A stretch of DNA of 64,000 nt, from positions 19,090 to 83,089 of the forward strand of contig JAIYAM010000032.1 in the NCBI GenBank assembly GCA_027489065.1, written 5' to 3'. This document shows, piece after piece, positions 10,918-20,207 of the stretch. Under the pieces are notes generated by a model, which saw only the letters and a program-made list of their open reading frames with translations, did not search any database and was not told where the DNA came from. Each line of letters starts with the position of its first letter. Position 1 is the first letter of the stretch. Position numbers and translations under genes: made by a program. The DNA is from Erythrobacteraceae bacterium (GTDB taxonomy: Bacteria; Pseudomonadota; Alphaproteobacteria; Sphingomonadales; Sphingomonadaceae).

Positions 10918-11903
10918 CTTTCGACAAGCCTCTTCACGTCGCGGTGCTGATGGGCGGCTGGGCGAATGAACGCCCGGTCTCGCTGATGAGCGGCGGGGGC
11001 GTCGCCGACGCGCTGGAATCGCGCGGCCACAGGGTCACCCGCATCGACATGGGCCGCGACGTTGCCCTGAAGCTCGCGGAAGCCAAGCCCGATGTCGTCT
11101 TCAACGCACTCCACGGCGTTCCCGGCGAGGATGGGACGGTGCAGGGGATGCTCGACCTGATGGGCCTCGCCTACACGCACTCCGGCCTCGCCACCTCGGT
11201 GATCGCGATCGACAAGCAGCTGACCAAGCAGGCGCTGGTGCCCCATGGCATCCCCATGCCCGGCGGGCGGATCGTGACGCGCGAGGAACTCTACGAGCGC
11301 GATCCCCTGCCGCGCCCCTATGTGCTCAAGCCCGTCAACGAGGGCTCGTCCGTGGGCGTCGCGATCGTCACCGCGGACAGCAATGTCGGCAATCCGATCA
11401 GCCCCGATGCCAAGGGCCCGTGGCAGGAATTCGCCGAATTGCTCGCTGAACCCTTCATCAAGGGCCGCGAATTGACCGCTGCGGTGCTCGACGGGCCTGA
11501 AGGCCCGCGCGCGCTGGGGGTCACGGAGCTGGTCGTCGCGAACGGCTTCTACGATTACGAGAACAAGTACACCGCCGGGCGGACGGAGCATATCTTCCCC
11601 GCCAAGCTCCCGGCCGAAATCACGGCGCTGTGCGAGGCCTATGCGGTGAAGGCGCATCAGGTCCTGGGCTGCCACGGCACCAGCCGCACCGACTTCCGCT
11701 GGGACGAGGAGGCGGGCGAAGACGGGTTGTTCGTGCTCGAAACCAACACCCAGCCGGGCATGACGCCCCTGAGCCTCGTGCCCGAGCAGGCGGCAGCTTG
11801 CGGCATCTCCTATGCCGATCTGGTCGAGATGCTGGTCGCCGAGGCATTGCGGGTCCACGGCCTCAAGCAGGGAGGCACGCATGGCGCAGCAGATCCGGCG
11901 TAA
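10914..11903 (+). CDS. ddl: D-alanine--D-alanine ligase
   Basis: ATP-grasp ligase (329 aa) that makes D-Ala-D-Ala for MurF. The N-terminus HVAVLMGGWANERPVSL and the later NALHGVPGEDGTVQG, KPVNEGSSVGV and ETNTQPGMTPLSLVPEQ stretches are typical. GTG at 10914 overlaps the murB stop (GTGA) and is preferred over an in-frame ATG at 10888, which would need a 26-base overlap. Its 3' end overlaps ftsQ by 23 bases. Confidence 0.94.
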   Translation: MTFDKPLHVAVLMGGWANERPVSLMSGGGVADALESRGHRVTRIDMGRDVALKLAEAKPDVVFNALHGVPGEDGTVQGMLDLMGLAYTHSGLATSVIAIDKQLTKQALVPHGIPMPGGRIVTREELYERDPLPRPYVLKPVNEGSSVGVAIVTADSNVGNPISPDAKGPWQEFAELLAEPFIKGRELTAAVLDGPEGPRALGVTELVVANGFYDYENKYTAGRTEHIFPAKLPAEITALCEAYAVKAHQVLGCHGTSRTDFRWDEEAGEDGLFVLETNTQPGMTPLSLVPEQAAACGISYADLVEMLVAEALRVHGLKQGGTHGAADPA

Positions 11904-12810
11904 CGGGACCTCCGGCGTTCGCCGCGTCGCCAAGGCGCAGAGCCGCAGCCTCACCGCCCGCAAGGCGCGCGGGTCGGCGAGCGGCATCCTCGACCGGGCG
12001 ATGGGCGTGCTGCCCTTCACCGAGGAACAGTGGAGCCGCATCTGGCTCACCGCGATCATCGGCGGTGTGGTGGGGATTGCCTTCATGATCGCCAGCCTTG
12101 CCGGCGTCCCCGCGCTTGCGCAGGCCCAGGTCGCGAAGATCGCTGCCGACGCCGGGTTCGAGGTGCGCCACGTGCGCGTCACCGGCACTTCGCGCATGGA
12201 CGAGCAGCAGGTCTATGCCCGCGCGCTCGCCACCCGCAACCAGCCCATGCCCGATGTCGACATCGCGAAGCTGCGCGAGGAATTGCGCGCGCTGCCGTGG
12301 GTCAAGGACGCGCGGGTTTCGATCCAGCTTCCCCACACTCTGGCGGTCAACATCGTCGAGCGCGAGCCGCACGCGGTGCTGGAGAAGCCCGACCGGCTGG
12401 TGCTGATCGATGCGACCGGGGTGGAGCTCGAACCCATCGCGATCGACAAGGCCAAGGGAATGCTGCGCCTCGCCGGACCCGGTGCCGGGCGGCAGGCCAC
12501 GGCGCTCGAGGCGCTGCTCGCGGCTGCTCCCGCGCTGGCTCCGAAGGTCGAGGCCGCAGAATGGGTCGGCAACCGCCGTTGGAACCTCACCTTCACCACC
12601 GGCCAGATGCTCGCGCTCCCCGAAGGCGAGGTCGAGGCAGCGACGGCATTGGTGAAATTCGCGCGGCTGGACGGCAAGAACCGCCTGCTGGGCGGCAAGG
12701 TACTGGCCTTCGACATGCGCACGCCGCCGCGGCTCTACCTGCGCCTGCCCGATGCGCTGGGCAAGCCCAAGGACGTGGCCGTGCCCGTAGGTGAGGGGGA
12801 CCCCACCTGA
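11881..12810 (+). CDS. ftsQ: Cell division protein FtsQ
   Basis: Bitopic inner-membrane divisome scaffold (309 aa). A basic cytoplasmic N-terminus of about 55 residues is followed by one TM segment near residues 58-78. Next comes a POTRA domain (FEVRHVRVTG onward) and the FtsQ beta domain in the periplasm. The ATG at 11881 has AGGGAGG upstream and lies inside the end of ddl. An earlier in-frame ATG reads through ddl sequence and is not used. It joins the divisome around FtsB/FtsL; those genes are not in the window. It couples to ftsA by a TGATG overlap. Confidence 0.92.
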   Translation: MAQQIRRNGTSGVRRVAKAQSRSLTARKARGSASGILDRAMGVLPFTEEQWSRIWLTAIIGGVVGIAFMIASLAGVPALAQAQVAKIAADAGFEVRHVRVTGTSRMDEQQVYARALATRNQPMPDVDIAKLREELRALPWVKDARVSIQLPHTLAVNIVEREPHAVLEKPDRLVLIDATGVELEPIAIDKAKGMLRLAGPGAGRQATALEALLAAAPALAPKVEAAEWVGNRRWNLTFTTGQMLALPEGEVEAATALVKFARLDGKNRLLGGKVLAFDMRTPPRLYLRLPDALGKPKDVAVPVGEGDPT

Positions 12811-14144
12811 TGGCGTCCCGCGCTGCCCCACAACGCCGCCTCGCCCGCACCTATGCCGCGGTCAATGTCGGGTCTTTCCGCATCTCGGCGATGATCATGG
12901 GCGAGACCGAGACCGGCGAATTGCAGGTGCTGGGCTCCGGCCACCGCGCCAGCGCAGGGATCAAACGCGGCTATGTCACCGACATGGGCGCCGCCGCCCA
13001 CGCGATCCGCGACGCGGTCGAGCGCGCCGAGCGGAGCGCCGGAACCCCGGTGCGCTCGGTGTGGATCGCCTGCGCGGGGGCGGGCCTCGCCAGTACCGTC
13101 GTCTCGGTGGATATCGAGATCGGCGGGCGGCGGATCGAGGACGAGGACGTCGAGCAATTGCTGATCGAGGCGCAGGACATGATCCAGCCCGACGGCCGCC
13201 GCGTGCTCCATGCCCAGCCGGCGCACTACACGCTCGATGGCGCGCACGGCGTCGCCAATCCGCGCGGGCTTCACGCCGAGCGGCTGGGCGTCGACATTCA
13301 CGTGATGCTCGCCGACGGCGCGCCGGTGCGCAATCTCACCGAAGCGGTGCAGAACGCGCATCTCGAGGTCGAAGGCGTGGTCGCAGCGCCGCTGGCGGCG
13401 GGCCATGCGTGCTTGACGGTCGAGGAGCGGGAACTGGGCGTCGCGCTGGTCGAGATCGGCGCGGACATTACGAACGTGGCCGTCTTCGCTGGCGGGATGC
13501 TGCTGGGCCTGCAGGCCGTGCCGATGGGCTCCGGCGCGATCACCGACGCGATTGCCTCGAGCTTTGGCATCCGCCGCAGCCAGGCCGAGCGTTTGAAGTG
13601 CGTCGCCGGCTCGGCGGTCGCCAGCCCCTCGGACCACCGCGAACTGATCCCGGTCAGCCCGCCGTCGGAACTGGGGGGCGACGGGGGGGACAGCGCGCCC
13701 GTGGGTCCGCTGGCACGCGGGGCGGACGACAAGAACCGCATTGTGCGCGCCGAACTGATCGCGGTGGTGACGCAGCAACTCGGCGTGCTCACCGCGGAGA
13801 TCGGGAAGGCGCTGAAGACGATCGGCTTTTCGGGCAGTCGGGCAGGGCAGGTGGTGCTCACCGGCGGCGGGGCAGAGCTCGCCGGGATGGCGGATTTCAT
13901 GCAGGGCGCGCTGGGTCAGCCGGTGCGCCTCGGCCGGCCGCCGCAGCTTACCGGCATGCCCGAGGCGCACCACGCGCCGGGATTCGCGACGCTCGCAGGG
14001 CTGTGCCTCTATGCAGCCGATGACCCGGTCGATATCCGCGCAGTCGGCACCGGACGCGGCGGGGTGTACAAGTCCTTTGCGCGCGAAAGCGGCTGGTGGG
14101 CGCTGGTCATGCGGCTGTTCCGGGCGCTCAGGGAGTACTTCTGA
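12810..14144 (+). CDS. ftsA: Cell division protein FtsA
   Basis: Actin-like ATPase (444 aa) that anchors FtsZ filaments to the membrane. The N-terminal VNVGSFRISAMI region is the phosphate-1 motif, SHS2/1C domain sequences follow (GIKRGYVTD) and VEIGADITNVAVF and VVLTGGGAELAG are the phosphate-2 and adenosine motifs. A short linker around 285-305 is rich in Gly, Asp and Ser. The end (SGWWALVMRLFRALREYF) is the conserved C-terminal amphipathic membrane-targeting helix. Confidence 0.94.
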   Translation: MASRAAPQRRLARTYAAVNVGSFRISAMIMGETETGELQVLGSGHRASAGIKRGYVTDMGAAAHAIRDAVERAERSAGTPVRSVWIACAGAGLASTVVSVDIEIGGRRIEDEDVEQLLIEAQDMIQPDGRRVLHAQPAHYTLDGAHGVANPRGLHAERLGVDIHVMLADGAPVRNLTEAVQNAHLEVEGVVAAPLAAGHACLTVEERELGVALVEIGADITNVAVFAGGMLLGLQAVPMGSGAITDAIASSFGIRRSQAERLKCVAGSAVASPSDHRELIPVSPPSELGGDGGDSAPVGPLARGADDKNRIVRAELIAVVTQQLGVLTAEIGKALKTIGFSGSRAGQVVLTGGGAELAGMADFMQGALGQPVRLGRPPQLTGMPEAHHAPGFATLAGLCLYAADDPVDIRAVGTGRGGVYKSFARESGWWALVMRLFRALREYF

Positions 14145-14301
14145 TGCGTCGCAGTCCGCTCTGGCATCGCGGCAAGGCGCAGGCCCATGCTGTGGATAAG
14201 GGCTTTGCCGCTATAAAATGATGCCACCGATTATGTCAGAGACGTTATAAGCGGGGGAATAGGATGAAAAAGCCGCGACCCCGCGCCTGGAGGATCAGCT
14301 C
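14145..14301 (+). promoter_or_regulatory. ftsA-ftsZ intergenic region, possible ftsZ promoter/leader
   Basis: This 157-base gap is the largest in the cluster and is clearly more AT-rich than its surroundings. Possible -10 boxes are TATAAA (14212) and TTATAA (14246), but no convincing -35 box is paired with either. The ribosome site GGAGGA lies about 10 bases before the ftsZ ATG. An independent ftsZ promoter here would fit other alphaproteobacteria; that is inference. Confidence 0.3.
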
Positions 14302-16047
14302 ATGAGCATCAATATCGGACCGGCGGCAAGCGACGATCTGCGCCCCCGTATCACCGTCATCGGCATCGGCGGGGCCGGCGGCAACGCGATCGCAAACATG
14401 ATCGCGGCCGAGATCGAAGGCGTCGAGTTCGTCGTCGCGAACACCGATGCGCAGGCGCTGAGCACCTCGCCTGCGGAGCGGCGCATTCAGCTCGGCCCGG
14501 ACATCACCGGCGGCCTCGGTGCGGGCGCCCGTCCTGAAGTCGGCAAGGCCGCAGCGGAAGAAACCGTCGCCGAGATCGAGCGCGCGCTCGAAGGCGTCAA
14601 CATGTGCTTCATCGCCGCCGGCATGGGCGGGGGCACCGGCACCGGCGCCGCGCCCGTGATCGCCGAGGCGGCGCGCCGCATGGGCGTGCTGACCGTGGGC
14701 GTCGTCACGAAGCCCTTCCTGTTCGAAGGCACGCGCCGGATGCGCGCTGCCGAAGCCGGGATCGACGAGCTCCAGCGCCACGTCGACACGCTGATCGTCA
14801 TTCCGAACCAGAACCTCTTCCTCGTCGCCAAGGCCGAGACCACCTTCAAGGAAGCCTTCCAGCTTGCCGACGAAGTGCTCCAGCAGGGCGTCCGGTCGAT
14901 TACCGACCTGATGGTCATGCCCGGCCTCATCAACCTCGATTTCGCCGACGTGCGCTCTGTGATGAGCGAGATGGGCAAGGCGATGATGGGCACCGGCGAG
15001 GGCGAGGGCGAGAACCGCGCGCTCGACGCCGCCGAACAGGCGATCGCCAACCCGCTGCTCGACGGCGTCAGCATGGCCGGCGCCAAGGGCGTCATCATCT
15101 CGATCATCGGCGGCGAGGACATGCGCTTGCTCGAGGTCGACGAAGCCGCCAACCACATCCGCGAACTCGTCGACGAGGACGCCAACATCATCTGGGGTTC
15201 GGCCTTCAACCCTGACCTCAAGGGCAAGATCCGCGTCTCGGTCGTCGCCACCGGCATAGAGCAGGGTGCAGTCGGCGCGGTGGACCGGCCGCAGAGCGTC
15301 TCGCTCGGCGGCGCCCGTGCGCCCAAGCGCCCGGTGCTTGAGCTTTCCGAAGACGAGGGACTCGTTGCCCTGCCTCCGGTGGAGGACGCGCCCTATGCCG
15401 CCGCCCCGATGGCGGCTGCGGCCCATGTCAGCGCAACGCCGACTTTCGATCTCGGCACGCCCCCGCCACTCGCCGCGCATGACGACGAGGACGAGGACAT
15501 GCTCGATCTGGCCGAAGAGGCCGAGGATGACAGCGCCTACGGTTCGGCTGCGCCCTTCGAACTCTCCGGCATGAAGGCCGGCGACGGCTACGGCGAGGAA
15601 TATGACGACGACGTCGACGAGATTGTCGATCCGCTGGCCGGCCTGCGCGGCGCTGATGAGGCCGCTCCCGGCTATGGCTATGCCGCTGATGAAGGCGGCG
15701 AGGCCCTCGATCTCGACGACAGCTATGCGACTTATGGCGAGCCTGCCAGCCCGCCCTCTGGCCCGGTGCAGGACGATCTGCTCGCCAGTGCCGACCGGCT
15801 CGAGGCGGAGGACCGTCCGGTCGAAGCGCGGCTCGGCGGCCGGCGTCGCTCGCTGCTCGGCGGCGGAGATGGCGGCGGTAGCGGCGGCGGCGGTGGGTCC
15901 GCTGCCGGCAGTACGCTGTTCGAGCGCATGGCCAATCTCTCGCGCAGCACCGCGCGCGAAGGGGACGACGATGATGACGGGGACGACGGCGATGATGGTC
16001 CGGCGCTCAGCATCCCGCGGTTCCTCGGTCGGCAGAACAACCAGTAA
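14302..16047 (+). CDS. ftsZ: Cell division protein FtsZ, long C-terminal linker form
   Basis: Tubulin-like GTPase (581 aa) that forms the cytokinetic ring. The GTP-binding signature GGGTGTG is at residues 109-115 and the catalytic T7 loop region ([11 protein letters not shown]) follows. The globular core ends near residue 320. Then comes a roughly 240-residue linker that is very acidic, Ala/Gly-rich and has a glycine run. The last residues ([15 protein letters not shown]) are the conserved C-terminal peptide that binds FtsA. Long acidic linkers are usual in alphaproteobacteria. Confidence 0.96.
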   Translation: MSINIGPAASDDLRPRITVIGIGGAGGNAIANMIAAEIEGVEFVVANTDAQALSTSPAERRIQLGPDITGGLGAGARPEVGKAAAEETVAEIERALEGVNMCFIAAGMGGGTGTGAAPVIAEAARRMGVLTVGVVTKPFLFEGTRRMRAAEAGIDELQRHVDTLIVIPNQNLFLVAKAETTFKEAFQLADEVLQQGVRSITDLMVMPGLINLDFADVRSVMSEMGKAMMGTGEGEGENRALDAAEQAIANPLLDGVSMAGAKGVIISIIGGEDMRLLEVDEAANHIRELVDEDANIIWGSAFNPDLKGKIRVSVVATGIEQGAVGAVDRPQSVSLGGARAPKRPVLELSEDEGLVALPPVEDAPYAAAPMAAAAHVSATPTFDLGTPPPLAAHDDEDEDMLDLAEEAEDDSAYGSAAPFELSGMKAGDGYGEEYDDDVDEIVDPLAGLRGADEAAPGYGYAADEGGEALDLDDSYATYGEPASPPSGPVQDDLLASADRLEAEDRPVEARLGGRRRSLLGGGDGGGSGGGGGSAAGSTLFERMANLSRSTAREGDDDDDGDDGDDGPALSIPRFLGRQNNQ

Positions 16048-16165
16048 CCCTTCGCTGGCCGCGCTGCCGATCACCGGTCAGCGGGTCGGCGCAAGGCGCG
16101 TGCTGTCCGCCGCGTCGGCCGACTTGTCCACTGACGGACAGCGACAGGTGAGATAAGCACAGGCG

Positions 16166-17623
16166 ATGGTTTCGCGTCTCCCGGCAATCTGCATTCTTGC
16201 GCTGCCTCTGGCATTGCTGCCCGTTGCCCACGCGGCGGGAGCGCAGGACGTCGTCTCGCGCGAGGTGGTGCAGCAGCTTCCCACCCCCGAAGTGCAGCGC
16301 CTCAACCGCGCTCTGGTCGCGCTCGCCAAGGCGCCGCGGGATCGCGACACGCTGATCGAAGCCGGGCAGGCCGCGCTGGGCGTTGACGATCTCGAAGCAG
16401 CGATTGGCTTCTTCGGACGCGCCGCAGAGATCGATCCGGGCAACCCGGGCGTCGCCCAGGGGCTCGCCTCTGTGTACCTGCGCTCGGGGCGGGCGGGCGA
16501 GGCGCTGGTGCAGTTCGACCGTGCCTTGGCCGGCGGAGCGGAGGAGCGCACGCTGATCACCGACCGCGCGCTCACGCTCGACCTCGTCGGGGAGCAGGCG
16601 GCAGCGCAGGCCGCTTACACCCGTGCGCTTCAGATCGACCCGGCCGATGACGAGGCACGCCGGCGTCTCGCGGTGAGCTACGCGATCAGCGGCAACCGTG
16701 CGCGCTTCGAGGAGACACTGCGCCCGCTGCTCGACCGCCGCGACATGGCCGCGCAGCGCGCGCGCGCCTTCGGCCTTGCGATCATGGGCGACAGCGAGCG
16801 GGCGACCGCGATCGTCGAGCAGGTCATGCCGCGCGATCTTGCGACCCGGTTGGTGCCCTATTTCGGCTATATGCCGCGCCTCACCAAGCCGCAGCAGGCT
16901 GCGGCGGCGAACCTCGGCATCTTCCCGCGCGCAGCCGACATCGGCCGCGACGATCCGCGCCTTGCGCGCTTCGCCGTCGAGGAGCGCGCCGACAGCCGCC
17001 TCGCTCCCGCCGGTGCGCCGCTCGGTTCGCGCCCGCCGACCACGACTGCGCCCGAACCCGCAAAGGGCAGGGCGGCCGCGAGAACGCCGCCCGCACCAAG
17101 TCCGGCTCCTGCCCGCCTGGCGACAGTGACGCCGGTGGCGGTGTCAGCTGCGCCTGCGACGCAGACCTCGCGGGTAGCCGATGCCTTTGCGGACCTCGGC
17201 GCGCCGCCGCCTGATGCCCGCGCCGGTGCCGATGCGGTCGACATTTCGCGAATCGCTGTCAAGCGTGAGGGGCCCCCGGCAGCGGCCGTGACGCCGGCCG
17301 TCGCCGAGAAGGCAAAGCCCAAGGCGAAGCCCAAGGAGCCGCCCAAGCCGGTCCACCCGAGCCGCATCTGGGTGCAGGTCGCGACGGGCCGCAAGGTCGA
17401 CGCGCTCGCCTTCGACTGGAAGCGGATCAGCAAGGAAGGCGGCGCGGCTCTTGCCAAGCAGAAACCCCACACCACCAAGTGGGGCCAGGCCAACCGCCTG
17501 CTGGCCGGACCTTTCCCGAGCCGCGACAAGGCTGAGGCGGTCGTGCGCGAGCTGAAGAAGAAGGACATGGACGTCTTCCTCTATCTCAGCCCGGAAGGCG
17601 AGGAAGTTCAGCCGCTTAAGTAA
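16166..17623 (+). CDS. Secreted TPR and SPOR-domain protein
   Basis: 485 aa with a cleavable signal peptide (first ~25 residues, ending AHAAGA). Two or more tetratricopeptide repeats lie at about 55-190. A long Pro/Ala/Thr linker follows (about 285-395). A C-terminal SPOR domain (about 400-480, starting RIWVQVATGRKV) would bind denuded septal peptidoglycan. This architecture and its place right after ftsZ suggest a periplasmic division-site protein. The exact role is not known. 118 bases separate it from ftsZ, including a GCTGTCCG...CGGACAGC inverted repeat. Confidence 0.8.
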   Translation: MVSRLPAICILALPLALLPVAHAAGAQDVVSREVVQQLPTPEVQRLNRALVALAKAPRDRDTLIEAGQAALGVDDLEAAIGFFGRAAEIDPGNPGVAQGLASVYLRSGRAGEALVQFDRALAGGAEERTLITDRALTLDLVGEQAAAQAAYTRALQIDPADDEARRRLAVSYAISGNRARFEETLRPLLDRRDMAAQRARAFGLAIMGDSERATAIVEQVMPRDLATRLVPYFGYMPRLTKPQQAAAANLGIFPRAADIGRDDPRLARFAVEERADSRLAPAGAPLGSRPPTTTAPEPAKGRAAARTPPAPSPAPARLATVTPVAVSAAPATQTSRVADAFADLGAPPPDARAGADAVDISRIAVKREGPPAAAVTPAVAEKAKPKAKPKEPPKPVHPSRIWVQVATGRKVDALAFDWKRISKEGGAALAKQKPHTTKWGQANRLLAGPFPSRDKAEAVVRELKKKDMDVFLYLSPEGEEVQPLK

Positions 17624-17782
17624 CGCGGCTGCGGTCTTCTCCAGTTTCTTTGCACAGGCTTTGCACAGCTCTGTCCAATTCTCCCCAGCCGCTCCAACCG
17701 ATGTGATTGCCAAGCCCCCCGCTTCGCGTCCAATCCTGCCGGCGATGGTTTCCCCGACCCCAATTCCCCTGAAAGCCCGGCC

Positions 17783-18289
17783 ATGAGAGCGCAAGACATG
17801 GACTATTCCGCCGAGGATGACGCCGCCCCCGTCGACATGCTCGCCAGCCTCTTCGCCGCTCGCGGGTGGCCCTGCGAGATGGTCTCCGAGGACGAGATGA
17901 CCGGAGAGGTCCAGGGCAGCTGGGCCAATTACCAGCTGCGCGCGATCTGGCGCGCGGAAGACGGGGTGCTGCAGTTCCTGTGCCTCCCCGACATCCGCGT
18001 CACCGAGGACAAGCGGGCGGAGGCCTATGAACTCCTGTGCCTCGTCAACGAGCAGATGTGGCTCGGCCATTTCGACATCTGGTCGAACGGCGATGTGCTG
18101 CTCTACCGCCACGGGGCGCTGCTGGGCGACCACGGGCGGCTGAGCCTCGACATGGCGCAGGCGCTGGTCGAAAGCGCGATCGACGAATGCGACCGTTTCT
18201 ACCCCGCCTTCCAGTTCGTGCTGTGGGGCGGCAAGTCACCGCGCGCGGCGCTCGAGGCGGCGATGGTCGACGCGGCGGGCGAGGCCTGA
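17783..18289 (+). CDS. YbjN-domain protein
   Basis: 168 aa, acidic, matching the YbjN superfamily found upstream of proC in many alphaproteobacteria. It contains the LFAARGWPCEM start, a central QFLCLPDIRV strand region and the NEQMWLGHFDIW helix. In that superfamily the fold resembles type III secretion chaperones, but the function is unclear. It ends 13 bases before proC, so they are probably cotranscribed. ATG 17783 is the first start in frame; a second ATG (17801) is possible. Confidence 0.8.
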   Translation: MRAQDMDYSAEDDAAPVDMLASLFAARGWPCEMVSEDEMTGEVQGSWANYQLRAIWRAEDGVLQFLCLPDIRVTEDKRAEAYELLCLVNEQMWLGHFDIWSNGDVLLYRHGALLGDHGRLSLDMAQALVESAIDECDRFYPAFQFVLWGGKSPRAALEAAMVDAAGEA

Positions 18290-18302
18290 GCGGCGCGACA
18301 CG

Positions 18303-19097
18303 GTGAAGCACCTCCTCATCATCGGTTGCGGCAACATGGGCGGGGCGATGCTCGCCGGGTGGCTGGCCGCGGGCGAGCCTCCGGCGCGCTTTGCTGTGCT
18401 GGATCCCGCGTTGCCCGAAGCGCCCGAAGGCGTCGCGCTCTACCGCAGCGCAGAGGAGGCCGGGGGAGCAGGGCATGATGCGGTGCTGCTCGGGATCAAG
18501 CCGCAGCAGCTGGGCGCGTTGCGGCCGGCGTTGCAGGCGCTCACCGCTGGCCGGACGGTCAGCTCGCTGCTCGCCGGGATCACGCTTGACCAGCTTGGCG
18601 CCGCTTTCCCCGGGGCGGCCGCGCATATCCGGGTCATGCCCAATCTTGCCGCCCGCATCGGCAAGTCGCCGGTGATCCTCGCCGAGCGCGGGCTCGATGG
18701 CGACGGTCGGGAGACAGCCTTCAAGCTGTTCGACACGCTCGGCAGCGCGGTCTGGCTCGAGGACGAGGCGCAATTCGATCTCGTCACCGCGCTCGCCGGA
18801 TCGGGGCCGGGCTTCGTCTACCGCTTCATCGACGCGCTCGCGGGCGCGGCCATCGACCTCGGCCTCGACGAGCAGACCGCGGCGCGGCTCGCGCTCGCCA
18901 CGGTCGAGGGCGCGGCGGCTTTGGCGGCCGCCTCGGACGTGGGCCCTGCAACCCTCGCCGACCGCGTGGCGAGCCCCGGCGGCATGACCCGCGAGGGGCT
19001 GAACGTGCTCGACGAAGGCGCGGCGTTGCGCCGGCTCCTCACCGAAACCTTGCGCGCCACCCGCGACAAGGGTGCGGCCTTGTCCCGCAGCGCTTAA
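18303..19097 (+). CDS. proC: Pyrroline-5-carboxylate reductase
   Basis: Cytoplasmic enzyme (264 aa) for the last step of proline synthesis, reducing P5C with NAD(P)H. The Rossmann loop GCGNMGG is at residues 8-14. The family region around ALAGSGPGFVYRFIDAL and the C-terminal VASPGGMTREGL signature are present. The start is GTG at 18303. The first enzyme of this pathway, proB, is also in the window (24892); proA is not seen. Confidence 0.93.
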   Translation: MKHLLIIGCGNMGGAMLAGWLAAGEPPARFAVLDPALPEAPEGVALYRSAEEAGGAGHDAVLLGIKPQQLGALRPALQALTAGRTVSSLLAGITLDQLGAAFPGAAAHIRVMPNLAARIGKSPVILAERGLDGDGRETAFKLFDTLGSAVWLEDEAQFDLVTALAGSGPGFVYRFIDALAGAAIDLGLDEQTAARLALATVEGAAALAAASDVGPATLADRVASPGGMTREGLNVLDEGAALRRLLTETLRATRDKGAALSRSA

Positions 19098-19237
19098 TAT
19101 TAACAAGCATTAAGCTGAACGCTTGCGCGCTTTGCAATCCGGTTTCGCTTGAAAAGCGCGCCCGAAACCCCGATATTCCCGGCATGGAGAGCACGGGCGT
19201 TTCCGCGCTCCCACATGGAAAGGCTAAGGGTTTCGCA

Positions 19238-20017
19238 ATGGCTGACTGGAATGACACCTCGCGCAATGCGCAGCGGCTGGGCTCCGTGCCTCGCGCCGGA
19301 GGCGACGTCGCCGGCCGCGTGAGCTACGACGAGGGCCTGCGTTCGCACATGCTCTCGATCTACAACTACATGACCTCGGGCGTGCTGCTGACCGGCATCG
19401 TCGCGCTGCTGTTCGTCAATTCGCCGCTGTTCGCAGCAGCGTTCAACGTCGTGCAGACCCCCGGCGGTTCCTTTGCCCAGCCGACCGGCCTCGGCTGGCT
19501 GATCACGCTGTCGCCGCTTGCGGTGATGCTGTTCTGGTGGTTCGGCGCCTCGCGCGCCAGCACCGGGGCGCTGCAGATCGCCTTCTGGGTCTTCACCGTC
19601 ACGTTCGGCCTGTCGCTCTCGACGATCTTCGTGACCTATACCGGCGCGTCAGTCGCGACCGCCTTCTTCGCGACTGCGGCGGCCTTCGCGGGCCTGTCGC
19701 TGTGGGGTTACACCACCAAGAAGGACATTTCGGGCTGGGGCAGCTTCCTGATCATGGGCGTGTTCGGCCTGATCGCGGCGAGCCTCATCAACATGTTCTT
19801 CCCCTCGGGGCCGATGGGTCTGGTGATCAGCGTGATGGGCGTGCTCATCTTCGCCGGCCTCACCGCCTATGACACGCAGCGTCTCAAGAACGAGTACCAG
19901 TTCGTGCGGGGCACCGAGATGGCGGGTCGTGCGGTGATCTTCGGGGCGCTGAGCCTGTACCTCGATTTCATTAACATGTTCCTCTACCTGCTGCGCCTGC
20001 TTGGCAACCGCGAGTAA
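19238..20017 (+). CDS. Bax inhibitor-1 family inner-membrane protein
   Basis: 259 aa with seven hydrophobic segments after a polar N-terminus of about 45 residues. This is the BI-1/YccA/YbhL topology. Conserved stretches include FVTYTGASVATAFF and the closing GALSLYLDFINMFLYLLRLLG. Members are linked to Ca2+ flux or to FtsH regulation, but the role here is unproven. ATG 19238 (MADWNDTSRN) has GGCTAAGGG upstream; an earlier in-frame ATG at 19184 is judged too far. A strong terminator hairpin follows it. Confidence 0.88.
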   Translation: MADWNDTSRNAQRLGSVPRAGGDVAGRVSYDEGLRSHMLSIYNYMTSGVLLTGIVALLFVNSPLFAAAFNVVQTPGGSFAQPTGLGWLITLSPLAVMLFWWFGASRASTGALQIAFWVFTVTFGLSLSTIFVTYTGASVATAFFATAAAFAGLSLWGYTTKKDISGWGSFLIMGVFGLIAASLINMFFPSGPMGLVISVMGVLIFAGLTAYDTQRLKNEYQFVRGTEMAGRAVIFGALSLYLDFINMFLYLLRLLGNRE

Positions 20018-20067
20018 CCGGCAGCCGCCAAGGGCCTCGGCCCGGCGCAAGAATGTTGAAATATCGG

Positions 20068-20099
20068 ATGCCCGGGGGCCTGCAGAGGCTCCCGGGCAT
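20068..20099 (+). terminator. Rho-independent-type terminator after the BI-1 gene
   Basis: ATGCCCGGG pairs with CCCGGGCAT, and the inner GGCCT/AGGCT arms extend it to a 14-bp stem with one G-T wobble and a GCAG loop. A TTTGCTTT run follows. It separates the BI-1 gene from the lipoprotein gene. Confidence 0.75.
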
Positions 20100-20207
20100 T
20101 TGCTTTGCGGGCAGGCGCGGCTATCGCGGCGCTTCAGGCTGGAGCAAGCCGGAGCCGCGCAAACTGCGGCCCGGAAGCGCCAGTTCGCAGCAGGAGAGAG
20201 TTTCCCA

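Noticed and set aside
19125..19161. GCGCGCTTT...AAAGCGCGC as proC terminator
   Set aside because: The loop is 19 bases and no T run follows, so termination is not supported.
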